A stretch of DNA of 64,000 bases from Bacillota bacterium (lineage in GTDB: Bacteria > Bacillota > Clostridia > Lachnospirales > Lachnospiraceae), in NCBI GenBank assembly GCA_023457255.1, contig JAEWMB010000036.1, positions 62,001 through 126,000 on the forward strand. Reading direction: 5' to 3'. Of the stretch, positions 28,030 to 37,057 are shown piece by piece. How positions within the stretch are numbered: the stretch's first letter is position 1; every line of letters starts with the position of its first letter. The position numbers and the translations under genes are program-made. The notes beneath the pieces were generated by a model. That model saw only the letters and a program-made list of their open reading frames with translations, was not told where the DNA came from and ran no database searches.

Positions 28030-28497
28030 ATGACAAAGAGAGAAGAATATGAGTTAAAAACGGAACAACTTCTAACACCAATTATGGAGGAAAATAATTT
28101 CGAGTTGGTGGATGTGGAGTATGTAAAAGAAGCCGGCAATTGGTACTTACGTGCTTACATCGATAAAGAAGGCGGTATTACGGTGGATGATTGTGAGATA
28201 GTCAGCAGACGGTTAAGTGATTTGCTTGATGAAAAGGATTTTATTCCGGATGCCTATATTCTTGAGGTAAGTTCTCCGGGACTTGGAAGGCAGCTTAAAA
28301 AAGACAAGGATTTTAAACGCAGCCTTGGTGAAGAAGTTGAAATAAAGCTATATAAGGCAATCAATAAGCAAAAAGATTTTGAGGGAACATTAACGGATTT
28401 TGATCAGGAAAAGCTTAAACTACAGCAGGCAGACGGAACAACCATGGAGTTTGCACGAGCAGACATCGCTATGGTAAGATTAGCGCTTGACTTTTAA
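28030..28497 (+). CDS. rimP: Ribosome maturation factor RimP
   Basis: A 155-residue protein. The ATG at 28030 follows AGAGGAGGTG; the in-frame ATG at 28000 precedes that site. Motifs: FELVDVEYVKEAGNWYLRAY, DKEGGITVDDCEIVSR and YILEVSSPGLGRQLKKDKDF. RimP binds the 30S precursor and aids 30S maturation. It is the first gene of the conserved rimP-nusA-ylxR-ylxQ-infB-rbfA block, 23 bases ahead of nusA. Confidence 0.93.
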   Translation: MTKREEYELKTEQLLTPIMEENNFELVDVEYVKEAGNWYLRAYIDKEGGITVDDCEIVSRRLSDLLDEKDFIPDAYILEVSSPGLGRQLKKDKDFKRSLGEEVEIKLYKAINKQKDFEGTLTDFDQEKLKLQQADGTTMEFARADIAMVRLALDF

Positions 28498-28520
28498 TCT
28501 TAAGGAGGAATTTATAGAAC

Positions 28521-29585
28521 ATGGAAGGGAACAAGGAATTAATTGAAGCGTTGAATCAAATTGAGAAAGAAAAGGATATCAGCAAAGAAATCTTATTAGA
28601 GGCGATGGAAAATTCTTTAGTGGCAGCGTGCAAAAATCATTTTGGGAAGGCAGATAATATTAAGGTTTATATCGATCGTATGACTGGGGCTGTCAGCGTT
28701 TTTGCAGAACGTGTTGTTGTAGAACAGGTGCAAGATCCCGTACTCGAAATCAGCCTTGCAGAGGCTACGATGAAATTCCCAAAAGGAAAGTACGAATTAG
28801 GTGATATTGCTCAGGTGGAAGTTACTCCAAAAAACTTTGGGCGAATTGCAGCTCAAAAAGCAAAACAGGTAGTAGTTCAAAAGATTCGTGAAGAAGAACG
28901 TAAAGTTTTATTCAATCAATATTATGGAAGAGAAAAAGATATCGTAACAGGTATCGTTCAGCGTTATGTTGGAAATAACGTAAGTATTAACCTTGGTAAA
29001 GTAGATGCTGTTCTTATGGAAAATGAGCAAATTAAGGGAGAACGTTTTCGTCCGACTGACCGTGTGAAGCTTTATGTACTGGAAGTGAAAGATACTACCA
29101 AAGGACCTAAAATTACAGTTTCCAGAACTCATCCGGAACTTGTAAAGAGATTATTTGAAGCTGAAGTAACAGAGGTAAAAGAAGGAATTGTTGAAATTAA
29201 GAGCATTTCCCGTGAAGCCGGAGACAGAACAAAGATGGCTGTATCCAGCAACGATCCTAACGTTGATCCGGTAGGAGCTTGCGTCGGCCTAAACGGTGCC
29301 AGAGTAAATGCCATTGTAAATGAACTTGGCGGTGAAAAAATTGATATTGTAAATTGGAGCGATGATCCTGCAGAGTTGATTGAGAACGCATTAAGTCCCG
29401 CAAAGGTTGTTTCGGTGGAGGTAAATGAAGAGGAAATAAGTGCAAAAGTTATCGTTCCGGATTACCAGTTATCCTTAGCGATTGGAAGACAGGGACAAAA
29501 TGCCAGACTCGCTGCAAGATTAACCGGATACAAGATTGATATCAAGAGCGAATCACAAGTATATGGCAGTTACTACGAGGAATAG
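28521..29585 (+). CDS. nusA: Transcription termination/antitermination factor NusA
   Basis: A 354-residue protein, the usual Gram-positive length without the C-terminal acidic repeats of E. coli NusA. The N-terminal RNA-polymerase-binding domain (residues 1-125) is followed by an S1 domain (VTGIVQRYVGNNVSINLGKVDAVL) and two KH domains (NDPNVDPVGACVGLNGARVN and LAIGRQGQNARLAARLTGYKI, the latter split here). It modulates pausing, Rho-independent termination and antitermination. AAGGAGG precedes the ATG. Confidence 0.94.
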   Translation: MEGNKELIEALNQIEKEKDISKEILLEAMENSLVAACKNHFGKADNIKVYIDRMTGAVSVFAERVVVEQVQDPVLEISLAEATMKFPKGKYELGDIAQVEVTPKNFGRIAAQKAKQVVVQKIREEERKVLFNQYYGREKDIVTGIVQRYVGNNVSINLGKVDAVLMENEQIKGERFRPTDRVKLYVLEVKDTTKGPKITVSRTHPELVKRLFEAEVTEVKEGIVEIKSISREAGDRTKMAVSSNDPNVDPVGACVGLNGARVNAIVNELGGEKIDIVNWSDDPAELIENALSPAKVVSVEVNEEEISAKVIVPDYQLSLAIGRQGQNARLAARLTGYKIDIKSESQVYGSYYEE

Positions 29586-29611
29586 AGTTTCCCTGAGAGG
29601 TAGATGACGAT

Positions 29612-29887
29612 ATGAATACAAGAAAAATTCCATTACGTAAGTGTACCGGCTGCAGCGAAATGAAAAGTAAAAAAGAGATGATTCGAGTGTTGAAGACACC
29701 AGAAGATACGATTATACTTGATGCAACTGGAAAGAAAAACGGCAGAGGCGCATACATATGCAACTCATTGGAATGTCTTAGAAAAGCCATCAAAAGTAAG
29801 GGGCTTGAGAGATCCTTAAAAACTGCGATTCCAAAAGAGGTATATGAACAATTGGAAAGTGAGTTGAGTGAGATTGCAGATGGATGA
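29612..29887 (+). CDS. ylxR: YlxR family RNA-binding protein (RnpM)
   Basis: A 91-residue protein with the YlxR motifs IPLRKCTGCSEMKSKKEMIR, GRGAYIC and SLECLRKAIKSKGLERSL. The two Cys pairs (CTGC and C...C) may structure the fold. Homologues in Firmicutes were renamed RnpM after reports of modulation of RNase P. It sits in the standard position between nusA and ylxQ and overlaps the next gene by 8 bases. Confidence 0.9.
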   Translation: MNTRKIPLRKCTGCSEMKSKKEMIRVLKTPEDTIILDATGKKNGRGAYICNSLECLRKAIKSKGLERSLKTAIPKEVYEQLESELSEIADG

Positions 29888-30227
29888 CGAAGTGCTGCTA
29901 AAAGCAGCAGCTACAAAAAAGCAAGTTATGTCGCTGCTGGGATTGGCAACCAAAGCAGGATATGTGGCAAGTGGGGAATTTTCTACCGAAAAGGCGGTAA
30001 AAGAGGGAAAGGCGTGCGTGGTCATAGTGGCGGAAGATGCTTCGGAGAATACGAAGAAAATGTTTCGCAATATGTGTACCTTCTACAACGTACCGATCTA
30101 TGACTTCGGTGAAAAGACTGAACTTGGACACGCGATAGGAAAAGAATTTCGCGCATCCTTAAGTATTAATGACCAAGGAATGGCAAGAAGCATAGAAAAA
30201 TATTTGAATCAGGAGAGTTCGAAATGA
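29880..30227 (+). CDS. ylxQ: L7Ae-family ribosomal protein-like YlxQ
   Basis: A 115-residue protein (start ATG 29880, alternative GTG 29868; neither has a strong ribosome site, which suggests coupling to ylxR). The L7Ae/L30e-type core is VMSLLGLATKAGYVASGEFS, KEGKACVVIVAEDASENTKKMF and VPIYDFGEKTELGHAIGKEFR. Family members bind kink-turn RNA. It lies in the canonical position before infB. Confidence 0.87.
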   Translation: MDDEVLLKAAATKKQVMSLLGLATKAGYVASGEFSTEKAVKEGKACVVIVAEDASENTKKMFRNMCTFYNVPIYDFGEKTELGHAIGKEFRASLSINDQGMARSIEKYLNQESSK

Positions 30228-30271
30228 TGAAGCAATATTGTTGAGAACCTACTAAGCGGAGGTAGTAATAT

Positions 30272-33200
30272 ATGGCAAAAATGAAAATCCATGAATTAGC
30301 CAAAGAGTTAGGAGTAGACAACAATGAGATTGTTAGCTTTTTACAGTCGAAAGGATCTGAGGTAAAAAGCTATCGCAATAGCATTGAAGAAAAAGAAATT
30401 GATTTGGTCCGAGGTAAATTTAAAGGTTCAGTAAGTAAAAATGAACTAAAATCTATAGATATTGGAAAGGCATCAAGAGTGGAAAAACCAGAGAATAATA
30501 ACAGCGTTAAGGCAAAGGCAGAGCAGACTCCTTCAGAGTCAGTGGTGCAAAAACAACGACCAATGACAGCGCAGGGAGAGAGAAAAAACATGAGTGAAGA
30601 ACAAGTAACAACAGGAAGTACCCCAAGTGATGAGAATAAGCAATCCTTTAGTGATAGAAAGTCTCAATATACGGATAGAAGACCTCAAAGTAATAGCGGA
30701 GACAGACCACATAATTCAGCGAATTCCGGGGATAGAAGACCACAAGGCCAGAGTTACGGAGATCGAAGGCCAAACAGCGGAGACCGGCCGCAGGGTCAGG
30801 GAAGTTATGGAGAACGAAGACCAAACAGCGGAGACCGACCACAAGGCCAGGGAAGTTATGGTGACAGAAGACCAAACAGCGGAGACCGGCCACAAGGCCA
30901 GGGAAGTTATGGTGACAGAAGGCCAAACAGCGGAGACCGACCACAAGGCCAGGGAAGTTATGGTGACAGAAGACCAAATAATAACAGACCGCAAGGTCAG
31001 GGAAGCTACGGAGATCGAAGACCAAACAGCGGAGACAGACCGCAGGGCCAGAACTTTGGAGATCGAAGACCAAATAGTGGAGACAGACCACAAGGTCAAG
31101 GGAACTATGGCGACCGGCCACAGGGTCAGGGAAGTTACGGAGACAGAAGACCACAAGGCCAGGGAAGCTACGGAGATAGAAGACCACAAGGTCAGGGAAG
31201 CTACGGGGACAGAAGACCGCAAGGTCAGGGAAGTTATGGCGATAGAAGACCGCAAGGCCAGGGAAGCTACGGCGACAGACCGCAAGGTCAGGGAAGCTAT
31301 GGGGATAGAAGACCACAAAGCCAGGGAAGTTATGGCGATAGAAGACCGCAAGGCCAGGGAAGCTACGGCGACCGACCACAAGGTCAGGGAAGCTATGGAG
31401 ATAGAAGACCACAGGGTCAGGGAGGCTATGGAGACAGAAGGCCACAAGGTCAGGGAAGCTATGGAGACAGAAGACCACAAGGCCAGGGAAGTTACGGCGA
31501 TAGAAGACCGCAAGGCCAAGGCGGATACTCTGGTAGAAACCAAAATCAGGGGTCTTTTGGAGGATTCAATAAGGATTTTGACAAGGATAAGGATTCAGGT
31601 TACGCAAGACCTTTTGATAAAAAACGTACCGACCCAAAGAGTGGTGAGAAGTCCAGTATCAAATCTGACCTTGTAAATGAATTAACAAAAGAACAAAGAG
31701 CAGCGGCGTTCAATGATAAGAGCCGTGATCGTAACCGTGATCGTGATCGTGGACGCAATAGTGTGGAGGATGGTAATCTTAAGTTAATAAAAGGCAAAAA
31801 GGATCCAAATCGCAAAGGTGCCTTCATTATGCCAAAGCCACAGCAGACTCAAGAAAAACAAGATGAAATCAAAACAATTATTATCCCGGAAATTTTAACG
31901 ATCAAAGAATTAGCAGACAAGATGAAAATTGTGCCATCTGCGGTAGTTAAAAAGTTATTCCTTGCTGGTAAAATGGTTTCTATTAATTCAGAAATTACCT
32001 TTGAAGAAGCAGAAGAAATTGCTTTAGAATATGAAATTATTGTAGAAAAAGAAGTTGTTGTAAACAAGGTAGAAGAATTATTAAAAGAAGACGAAGAAGA
32101 TGAAAGCCTCATGGTAAAACGTCCTCCGGTAGTCTGTGTTATGGGTCACGTTGATCATGGTAAAACTTCTCTTCTTGATGCTATCCGTGAGGCTAACGTA
32201 ACTTCACGTGAGGCAGGTGGTATTACACAGCATATCGGTGCATATACTGTTGAGGTTAATGGAGAGAAGATTACATTCCTTGATACACCGGGACACGAAG
32301 CATTTACGTCCATGAGAATGCGTGGTGCAAAATCCACAGATATCGCTATCTTAGTAGTTGCCGCCGACGATGGCGTTATGCCGCAGACAGTTGAGGCAAT
32401 CAGTCATGCAAAGGCAGCAGGTGTTCAGATTATTGTTGCTATCAACAAGATTGATAAGCCAAGTGCAAATATTGAGAGAGTAAAACAAGAGCTTACTGAG
32501 CATGAATTAATTGCAGAGGATTGGGGTGGTGATACCATCTTTGTTCCGGTTTCTGCTCATACCAAAGAAGGTATTGATCAATTACTGGAGATGATTATCT
32601 TGACCGCAGAAATGGGAGAGCTCAAGGCAAATCCAGATCGTACGGCAAGAGGAATTGTAATTGAAGCGGAACTTGATAAGGGAAGAGGTACTGTTGCTAC
32701 TATTTTAGTACAAAAAGGTACACTTCATATTGGAGACAATATCGTTATTGGTGCTACTTATGGTAAAGTACGTGCGATGATGGATGATAAAGGAAGAAGA
32801 GTAAAAGAAGCTACTCCATCTACTCCGGTTGAAATCCTTGGCCTGAACGCAGTTCCAAATGCCGGTGAAATTTTTATGGCTACAGAAAATGAAAAAGAAG
32901 CCCGTAATATTGCAGAAGCCTTTATTTCACAGGGTAAAGAGCGTCTTCTTGCAGATACTAAGGCAAAGTTATCTTTAGACGGTCTTTTCTCTCAGATTCA
33001 GGCTGGTAACATTAAGGAATTAAACTTAATCGTAAAAGCAGATGTTCAAGGTTCCGTAGAAGCTGTAAAACAGAGTTTGGTCAAGCTTAGCAATGAAGAA
33101 GTTGCAGTTCGTATTATTCACGGCGGTGTTGGTGCAATCAATGAATCGGACGTTATGTTAGCAAGTACTTCAAACGCAATTATCATAGGCTTTAATGTTC

Positions 33201-33619
33201 GCCCTGATAATATGGCTCGTGAGATTGCGGAGCGTGAAAAGGTAGACTTAAGATTGTATCGTGTTATTTACAATGCAATTGAAGATGTAGAAGCGGCAAT
33301 GAAGGGTATGCTGGATCCAACCTTTGAAGAGAAAGTGATTGGTCATGCAGAAGTTCGTCAGGTATTTAAAGCTTCCGGACTTGGAACAATCGCAGGCTCC
33401 TATGTATTAGACGGTAAGATTATAAGGGGCTGCTCCGCTCGTATCACGAGAGAAGGAACACAGATCTTTGAAGGTGCACTGGCTTCACTAAAGAGATTCA
33501 AGGATGACGTGAAGGAAGTAAATACAGGATACGAATGTGGTCTTGTATTTGAAAAATTCAATGATATTCAGGAATACGACTTAGTTGAGTTATATATGAT
33601 GGTCGAAGTACCAAGATAG
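30272..33619 (+). CDS. infB: Translation initiation factor IF-2 with long N-terminal repeat tract
   Basis: A 1115-residue protein, well above the roughly 700-950 usual in Firmicutes. IF2-N domain: residues 1-55 (KIHELAKELGVDNNEIVSFL). Then comes a disordered Gly/Arg/Gln/Asp/Tyr tract (about 135-425) of GDRRPQGQGSY-type repeats, a basic/acidic linker and a second IF2-N-like domain (about 545-600). GTPase: GHVDHGKT (about 624), DTPGHEAF, NKID, SAHTKEG. Domains II-IV follow, ending in a typical C2 domain. It positions fMet-tRNA on the 30S and drives subunit joining. A GGGAGAG-preceded in-frame ATG at 30590 could give a shorter form, as known for E. coli infB. Confidence 0.93.
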   Translation: MAKMKIHELAKELGVDNNEIVSFLQSKGSEVKSYRNSIEEKEIDLVRGKFKGSVSKNELKSIDIGKASRVEKPENNNSVKAKAEQTPSESVVQKQRPMTAQGERKNMSEEQVTTGSTPSDENKQSFSDRKSQYTDRRPQSNSGDRPHNSANSGDRRPQGQSYGDRRPNSGDRPQGQGSYGERRPNSGDRPQGQGSYGDRRPNSGDRPQGQGSYGDRRPNSGDRPQGQGSYGDRRPNNNRPQGQGSYGDRRPNSGDRPQGQNFGDRRPNSGDRPQGQGNYGDRPQGQGSYGDRRPQGQGSYGDRRPQGQGSYGDRRPQGQGSYGDRRPQGQGSYGDRPQGQGSYGDRRPQSQGSYGDRRPQGQGSYGDRPQGQGSYGDRRPQGQGGYGDRRPQGQGSYGDRRPQGQGSYGDRRPQGQGGYSGRNQNQGSFGGFNKDFDKDKDSGYARPFDKKRTDPKSGEKSSIKSDLVNELTKEQRAAAFNDKSRDRNRDRDRGRNSVEDGNLKLIKGKKDPNRKGAFIMPKPQQTQEKQDEIKTIIIPEILTIKELADKMKIVPSAVVKKLFLAGKMVSINSEITFEEAEEIALEYEIIVEKEVVVNKVEELLKEDEEDESLMVKRPPVVCVMGHVDHGKTSLLDAIREANVTSREAGGITQHIGAYTVEVNGEKITFLDTPGHEAFTSMRMRGAKSTDIAILVVAADDGVMPQTVEAISHAKAAGVQIIVAINKIDKPSANIERVKQELTEHELIAEDWGGDTIFVPVSAHTKEGIDQLLEMIILTAEMGELKANPDRTARGIVIEAELDKGRGTVATILVQKGTLHIGDNIVIGATYGKVRAMMDDKGRRVKEATPSTPVEILGLNAVPNAGEIFMATENEKEARNIAEAFISQGKERLLADTKAKLSLDGLFSQIQAGNIKELNLIVKADVQGSVEAVKQSLVKLSNEEVAVRIIHGGVGAINESDVMLASTSNAIIIGFNVRPDNMAREIAEREKVDLRLYRVIYNAIEDVEAAMKGMLDPTFEEKVIGHAEVRQVFKASGLGTIAGSYVLDGKIIRGCSARITREGTQIFEGALASLKRFKDDVKEVNTGYECGLVFEKFNDIQEYDLVELYMMVEVPR
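30670..31545 (+). repeat. Tandem coding repeat inside infB
   Basis: About 875 bases of imperfect tandem units, mostly 30-45 bases, encoding GDRRPQGQGSY, GDRRPNSGDRPQGQGSY and variants. Many synonymous differences between units (CCACAAGGCCAG, CCGCAGGGTCAG, CCGCAAGGTCAG) show selection on protein sequence. The repeat keeps the +2 frame and both reverse frames largely open, producing false long frames there. Confidence 0.9.
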
Positions 33620-33675
33620 GAAGTAATATTGTGCGGCTGTCCCATTTGGCGGGTTGGTGAAAGAATGAGGTTTTT

Positions 33676-34107
33676 ATGAGAAAGAACAGTATTAAAAATA
33701 CGAGAATAAATCAAGAAGTTCAAAAGGAACTTAGTATGCTCATATCACGGGAACTTAAGGACCCAAGAATTAATCCTATGACAAGTATCGTTGCAGTAGA
33801 AGTTGCACCGGACTTAAAAACTGCCAAGGTGTTTATTAGTGTTCTTGGTGACGAACAATCACAAAAGGATACTCTTACCGGGCTGAAAAGTGCTGCTCCG
33901 TATTTACGCGGGCAGCTTGCCCGTGGTATTAATTTAAGAAACACTCCGGAACTTCTCTTTGTTGTAGATCAATCCATTGAATATGGCGTTTCCATGTCAA
34001 GATTAATTGATGAATTAAATGCTGCGAGTCATAGGGCACCGGACAAAGAAGATTTGGAGGAATCCTTAGAATCTGAGGATGAGGCAGAGCATGAGGATGA
34101 GCAATAA
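33676..34107 (+). CDS. rbfA: Ribosome-binding factor A
   Basis: A 143-residue protein with the RbfA KH-like core INQEVQKELSMLISRELKDPRI and VAPDLKTAKVFISVLGD, then LRGQLARGINLRNTPELLFVVD. The C-terminal 25 residues are highly acidic (EDLEESLESEDEAEHEDE), an extension beyond the roughly 120-residue core. RbfA acts in late 30S maturation at the 16S 5' end. It is 56 bases after infB and 11 before nrnA. Confidence 0.92.
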   Translation: MRKNSIKNTRINQEVQKELSMLISRELKDPRINPMTSIVAVEVAPDLKTAKVFISVLGDEQSQKDTLTGLKSAAPYLRGQLARGINLRNTPELLFVVDQSIEYGVSMSRLIDELNAASHRAPDKEDLEESLESEDEAEHEDEQ

Positions 34108-34118
34108 GGAGGCTTTTC

Positions 34119-35090
34119 ATGAAACGTTTTGAAGAAGACATTCGAAAAGCAAATAGAATTGGAATTACAGGTCATGTACGTCCGGATGGGGATTGTATAG
34201 GTTCTTGTTTAGCTTTGTATAATTATTTAGAAGAAAACTATAATGCAGAGGGAACAAAAAACATTGATCTTTACTTAGAGCCAATTGCAGCGCCTTTCCG
34301 CTTCTTAACTTCCTCGAATTGTATACAATCAGAATATAAGAGCGAGGAACCTTATGATTTGTTTTTTGCATTAGATTGCGGCAGCTTAGACCGTTTAGGT
34401 GCTGCGAAAGATTATGCAATGCAAGCGAAAAAGTCAGTGAATATCGATCACCATATCAGTAACACCGGTTTTGCTGGTGTTACTTTGGTGGTTGCAGATT
34501 CCAGCTCTACTTGTGAAGTTTTATATGACTTATTTGAGGTTGATAAGATTAGTAAGGCGGCGGCAGAAGCTTTGTATCTTGGAATTGTCCATGATACAGG
34601 AGTATTTAAGCATTCCAATACAACAGAAAAAACGATGAGGATTGCCGGAAAATTAATTACACTCGGAGCCACTCCAAATAAAATAATAGATGAAACCTTT
34701 TATCAAAAAACATACGTTCAAAACCAAATATTAGGGCGCTGTTTATTGGAGAGCATTTTATTATTGGATGGTAAAATCATTGTATCAAGTGTCAGCAAGC
34801 GGGCTCAGAGCTTTTATCATGTTGTACCGTCAGATCTTGATGGTATCATTGACCAGCTTCGAATTACCAAAGGAGTTGAGGTGGCTGTGTTTCTTCGAGA
34901 AGATGACGTGCAGGAATATAAGGTTAGTATGCGTTCCAATGGCATCGTAGATGTCAGTAAGATTGCTGTTTTTTTTGGCGGAGGGGGGCACAAAATGGCT
35001 GCCGGCTGCAGTATGGAGGGTTCTTTCCACGATGTAATTAATAATCTTACGATAGGAATTGAGCATCAGCTAAAAACCGCTGCTAAGTAA
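34119..35090 (+). CDS. nrnA: Bifunctional oligoribonuclease / pAp phosphatase NrnA
   Basis: A 323-residue DHH-DHHA1 protein. DHH motifs: GITGHVRPDGDCIGSCLAL, FFALDCGSLDRLG and VNIDHHISNTGFAG. The DHHA1 glycine-rich end is FFGGGGHKMAAGCS. It degrades short RNA oligonucleotides and dephosphorylates pAp. The position rbfA-nrnA-truB is conserved in Firmicutes. AGGAGG precedes the ATG. Confidence 0.92.
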   Translation: MKRFEEDIRKANRIGITGHVRPDGDCIGSCLALYNYLEENYNAEGTKNIDLYLEPIAAPFRFLTSSNCIQSEYKSEEPYDLFFALDCGSLDRLGAAKDYAMQAKKSVNIDHHISNTGFAGVTLVVADSSSTCEVLYDLFEVDKISKAAAEALYLGIVHDTGVFKHSNTTEKTMRIAGKLITLGATPNKIIDETFYQKTYVQNQILGRCLLESILLLDGKIIVSSVSKRAQSFYHVVPSDLDGIIDQLRITKGVEVAVFLREDDVQEYKVSMRSNGIVDVSKIAVFFGGGGHKMAAGCSMEGSFHDVINNLTIGIEHQLKTAAK

Positions 35091-35126
35091 GCAGGTTTTC
35101 AAGTGTGGTGTGCTGACGGGGGTATT

Positions 35127-36050
35127 ATGAACGGTATCATAAATGTATATAAGGAAAAAGGTTTTACCTCCTTTGATGTTTGTGCAAAGCTAAGAGGCAT
35201 ATTAAAACAAAAGAAAATAGGTCATACCGGTACACTTGATCCGGAAGCAGAAGGTGTGCTTCCGGTGTGTGTAGGGAATGCAACAAAGCTTTGTGATTTG
35301 TTAACGGACAAGGATAAAGTCTATGAGGCGGTGCTTACCCTTGGTATTACAACAGATACGGAAGATATGACTGGTGAAGTGTTAGAAAAGCGTCCGGTAA
35401 CGGCAGCCTATGATAGGGTATTAGAAGCAATAGAGCAATTTATCGGAACGTATGATCAGATTCCGCCGATGTATTCCGCGATAAAGGTAAATGGCCGGAA
35501 ATTATATGAGCTTGCTCGTCAGGGTAAAGTGATTGAACGAAAGGCAAGAGCTGTTACAATACACACAATCGATATTCTGGAAGTTACACCTTTAATGGGA
35601 CAACCGGATATAATCCACGAAGTTAGAATGAGAGTTTCTTGTTCCAAAGGAACTTACATTCGTTCTTTATGCAGAGATATCGGAGAAGCACTTCAATGCG
35701 GGGGATGTATGAAATCACTAATTCGTACCAAGGTAAGTATCTTTACGCTGGAAAATGCCCTCAGGCTTGCGGAAATTGAAGACTGCGTAAAAAATCAAAC
35801 ACTGGAGAAGATACTGATGCCGGTCGATCAGTTGTTTTTATCTTTACCAAAAGTTGCAGTGAAAAAAGAAGCGGATAGACTTCTATACAATGGAAATCAG
35901 CTAAAGGATGAGAATTTTTGCGGGGAAAATGTCAATAATCAAATTAATCCAGATAAAATTCGGGTTTATGACAGCGAAGATGTCTTTACCGGTATTTATG
36001 AATACGATAAAAGGAAGAATTGCTATCAACCGGTGAAAATGTTTTTATAG
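35127..36050 (+). CDS. truB: tRNA pseudouridine(55) synthase TruB
   Basis: A 307-residue protein. The start at 35127 follows GACGGGGG; the GTG at 35103 is less likely. Motifs: GIINVYKEKGFTSFDVCAKL, the catalytic GHTGTLDPEAEGVLPVC with Asp in TLD, and CSKGTYIRSLCRDIGEAL. It makes pseudouridine 55 in the T loop of tRNAs. ribF follows after 71 bases. Confidence 0.92.
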   Translation: MNGIINVYKEKGFTSFDVCAKLRGILKQKKIGHTGTLDPEAEGVLPVCVGNATKLCDLLTDKDKVYEAVLTLGITTDTEDMTGEVLEKRPVTAAYDRVLEAIEQFIGTYDQIPPMYSAIKVNGRKLYELARQGKVIERKARAVTIHTIDILEVTPLMGQPDIIHEVRMRVSCSKGTYIRSLCRDIGEALQCGGCMKSLIRTKVSIFTLENALRLAEIEDCVKNQTLEKILMPVDQLFLSLPKVAVKKEADRLLYNGNQLKDENFCGENVNNQINPDKIRVYDSEDVFTGIYEYDKRKNCYQPVKMFL

Positions 36051-36121
36051 TTGTTATATAAGTTGAACTAAGTGTTTCATACTAAAGTTCGGCATATATA
36101 GAAAGTTGGGAGCAAAATAAC

Positions 36122-37042
36122 ATGGAATACATCTATGGAAGTACAGAATTTAAATATCATAATACATGTGTCACGTTAGGCAAATTTGACGGTTTGCATC
36201 GCGGACATCAATTATTGCTTTCTGAACTGGCGAAATTTGAGCAACGAGGATTAACCTCCGTGATATTTACATTTGACTATCATCCAGGTAATTTATTTTC
36301 TGAAAAAGAGATTGATTTAATTTACACAGAAGAAGAAAAAAAAGAGCTGTTATCAAGGTTGGGACCGAAAGTATTGATTTCTTATCCATTTACGGAAGAA
36401 ACTGCTTCCATGGAACCGGAAGATTTTATCAAAGAAGTTTTGATTGGGAAATTAGATGCGAAAGCTATTGTTATTGGAACGGATTATCGTTTTGGAAGAA
36501 ACCGAAAAGGTGATGCTGCGATGCTTAGGGAGCATTCCTATCTTTATGGGTACGAGCTTGTGGTCTGTGAAAAATTAACTTATAATGACAAGGTGATTAG
36601 TAGTACCAGAGTACGAGAGGACCTAAAAAGAGGACATATGGAATCCGTGAATGAGATGTTAGGACACCCATATACCATTATGGGAACCGTCGTTACAGGA
36701 AATAAGATTGGTAGAACAATAGGAGTTCCAACGGTGAATTTACTTCCGGCGGAGCATAAGCTGCTCCCGCCAAAGGGTGTTTATGCATCTTGCATAAATT
36801 TTCAGGATAGTACTTATTACGGTGTGACTAATATAGGGTATAAGCCGACCGTCGGCGCAGGGCAGAAGCTTGGTGTCGAGACACATATATTTGGATTTAC
36901 AGGCGACCTCTATGGGAAACCAATCGAAGTAGAGCTTTATCGTTATGAGCGGCCGGAAATGAAATTTGCTTCTGTAGAGGAGCTTAAAACCAGAGTACAG
37001 CTTGATATCAAGAATGTGAAGGATTTTTTTGCCGCACCATAG
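36122..37042 (+). CDS. ribF: Bifunctional riboflavin kinase / FAD synthetase
   Basis: A 306-residue RibF. The N-terminal FMN adenylyltransferase has TLGKFDGLHRGHQLL (HxGH-type) and GTDYRFGRNRKGD. The C-terminal riboflavin kinase has GNKIGRTIGVPTVNLLP and GVTNIGYKPTVG. It converts riboflavin to FMN and FAD. It takes the usual place between truB and rpsO, but a MocR regulator gene separates it from rpsO here. GGGAG precedes the ATG. Confidence 0.92.
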   Translation: MEYIYGSTEFKYHNTCVTLGKFDGLHRGHQLLLSELAKFEQRGLTSVIFTFDYHPGNLFSEKEIDLIYTEEEKKELLSRLGPKVLISYPFTEETASMEPEDFIKEVLIGKLDAKAIVIGTDYRFGRNRKGDAAMLREHSYLYGYELVVCEKLTYNDKVISSTRVREDLKRGHMESVNEMLGHPYTIMGTVVTGNKIGRTIGVPTVNLLPAEHKLLPPKGVYASCINFQDSTYYGVTNIGYKPTVGAGQKLGVETHIFGFTGDLYGKPIEVELYRYERPEMKFASVEELKTRVQLDIKNVKDFFAAP

Positions 37043-37057
37043 GAAATCGAGGTTATT

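Noticed and set aside
30670..31545. CRISPR-like array
   Set aside because: The periodic units are coding, of varying length, with no unique spacers.
30627..31676. Long alternative frames (+ strand 349 codons, - strand about 275 codons in two frames) over the infB repeat
   Set aside because: The repeat composition keeps all frames open; they have low-complexity translations, no ribosome sites and lie inside a certain gene.
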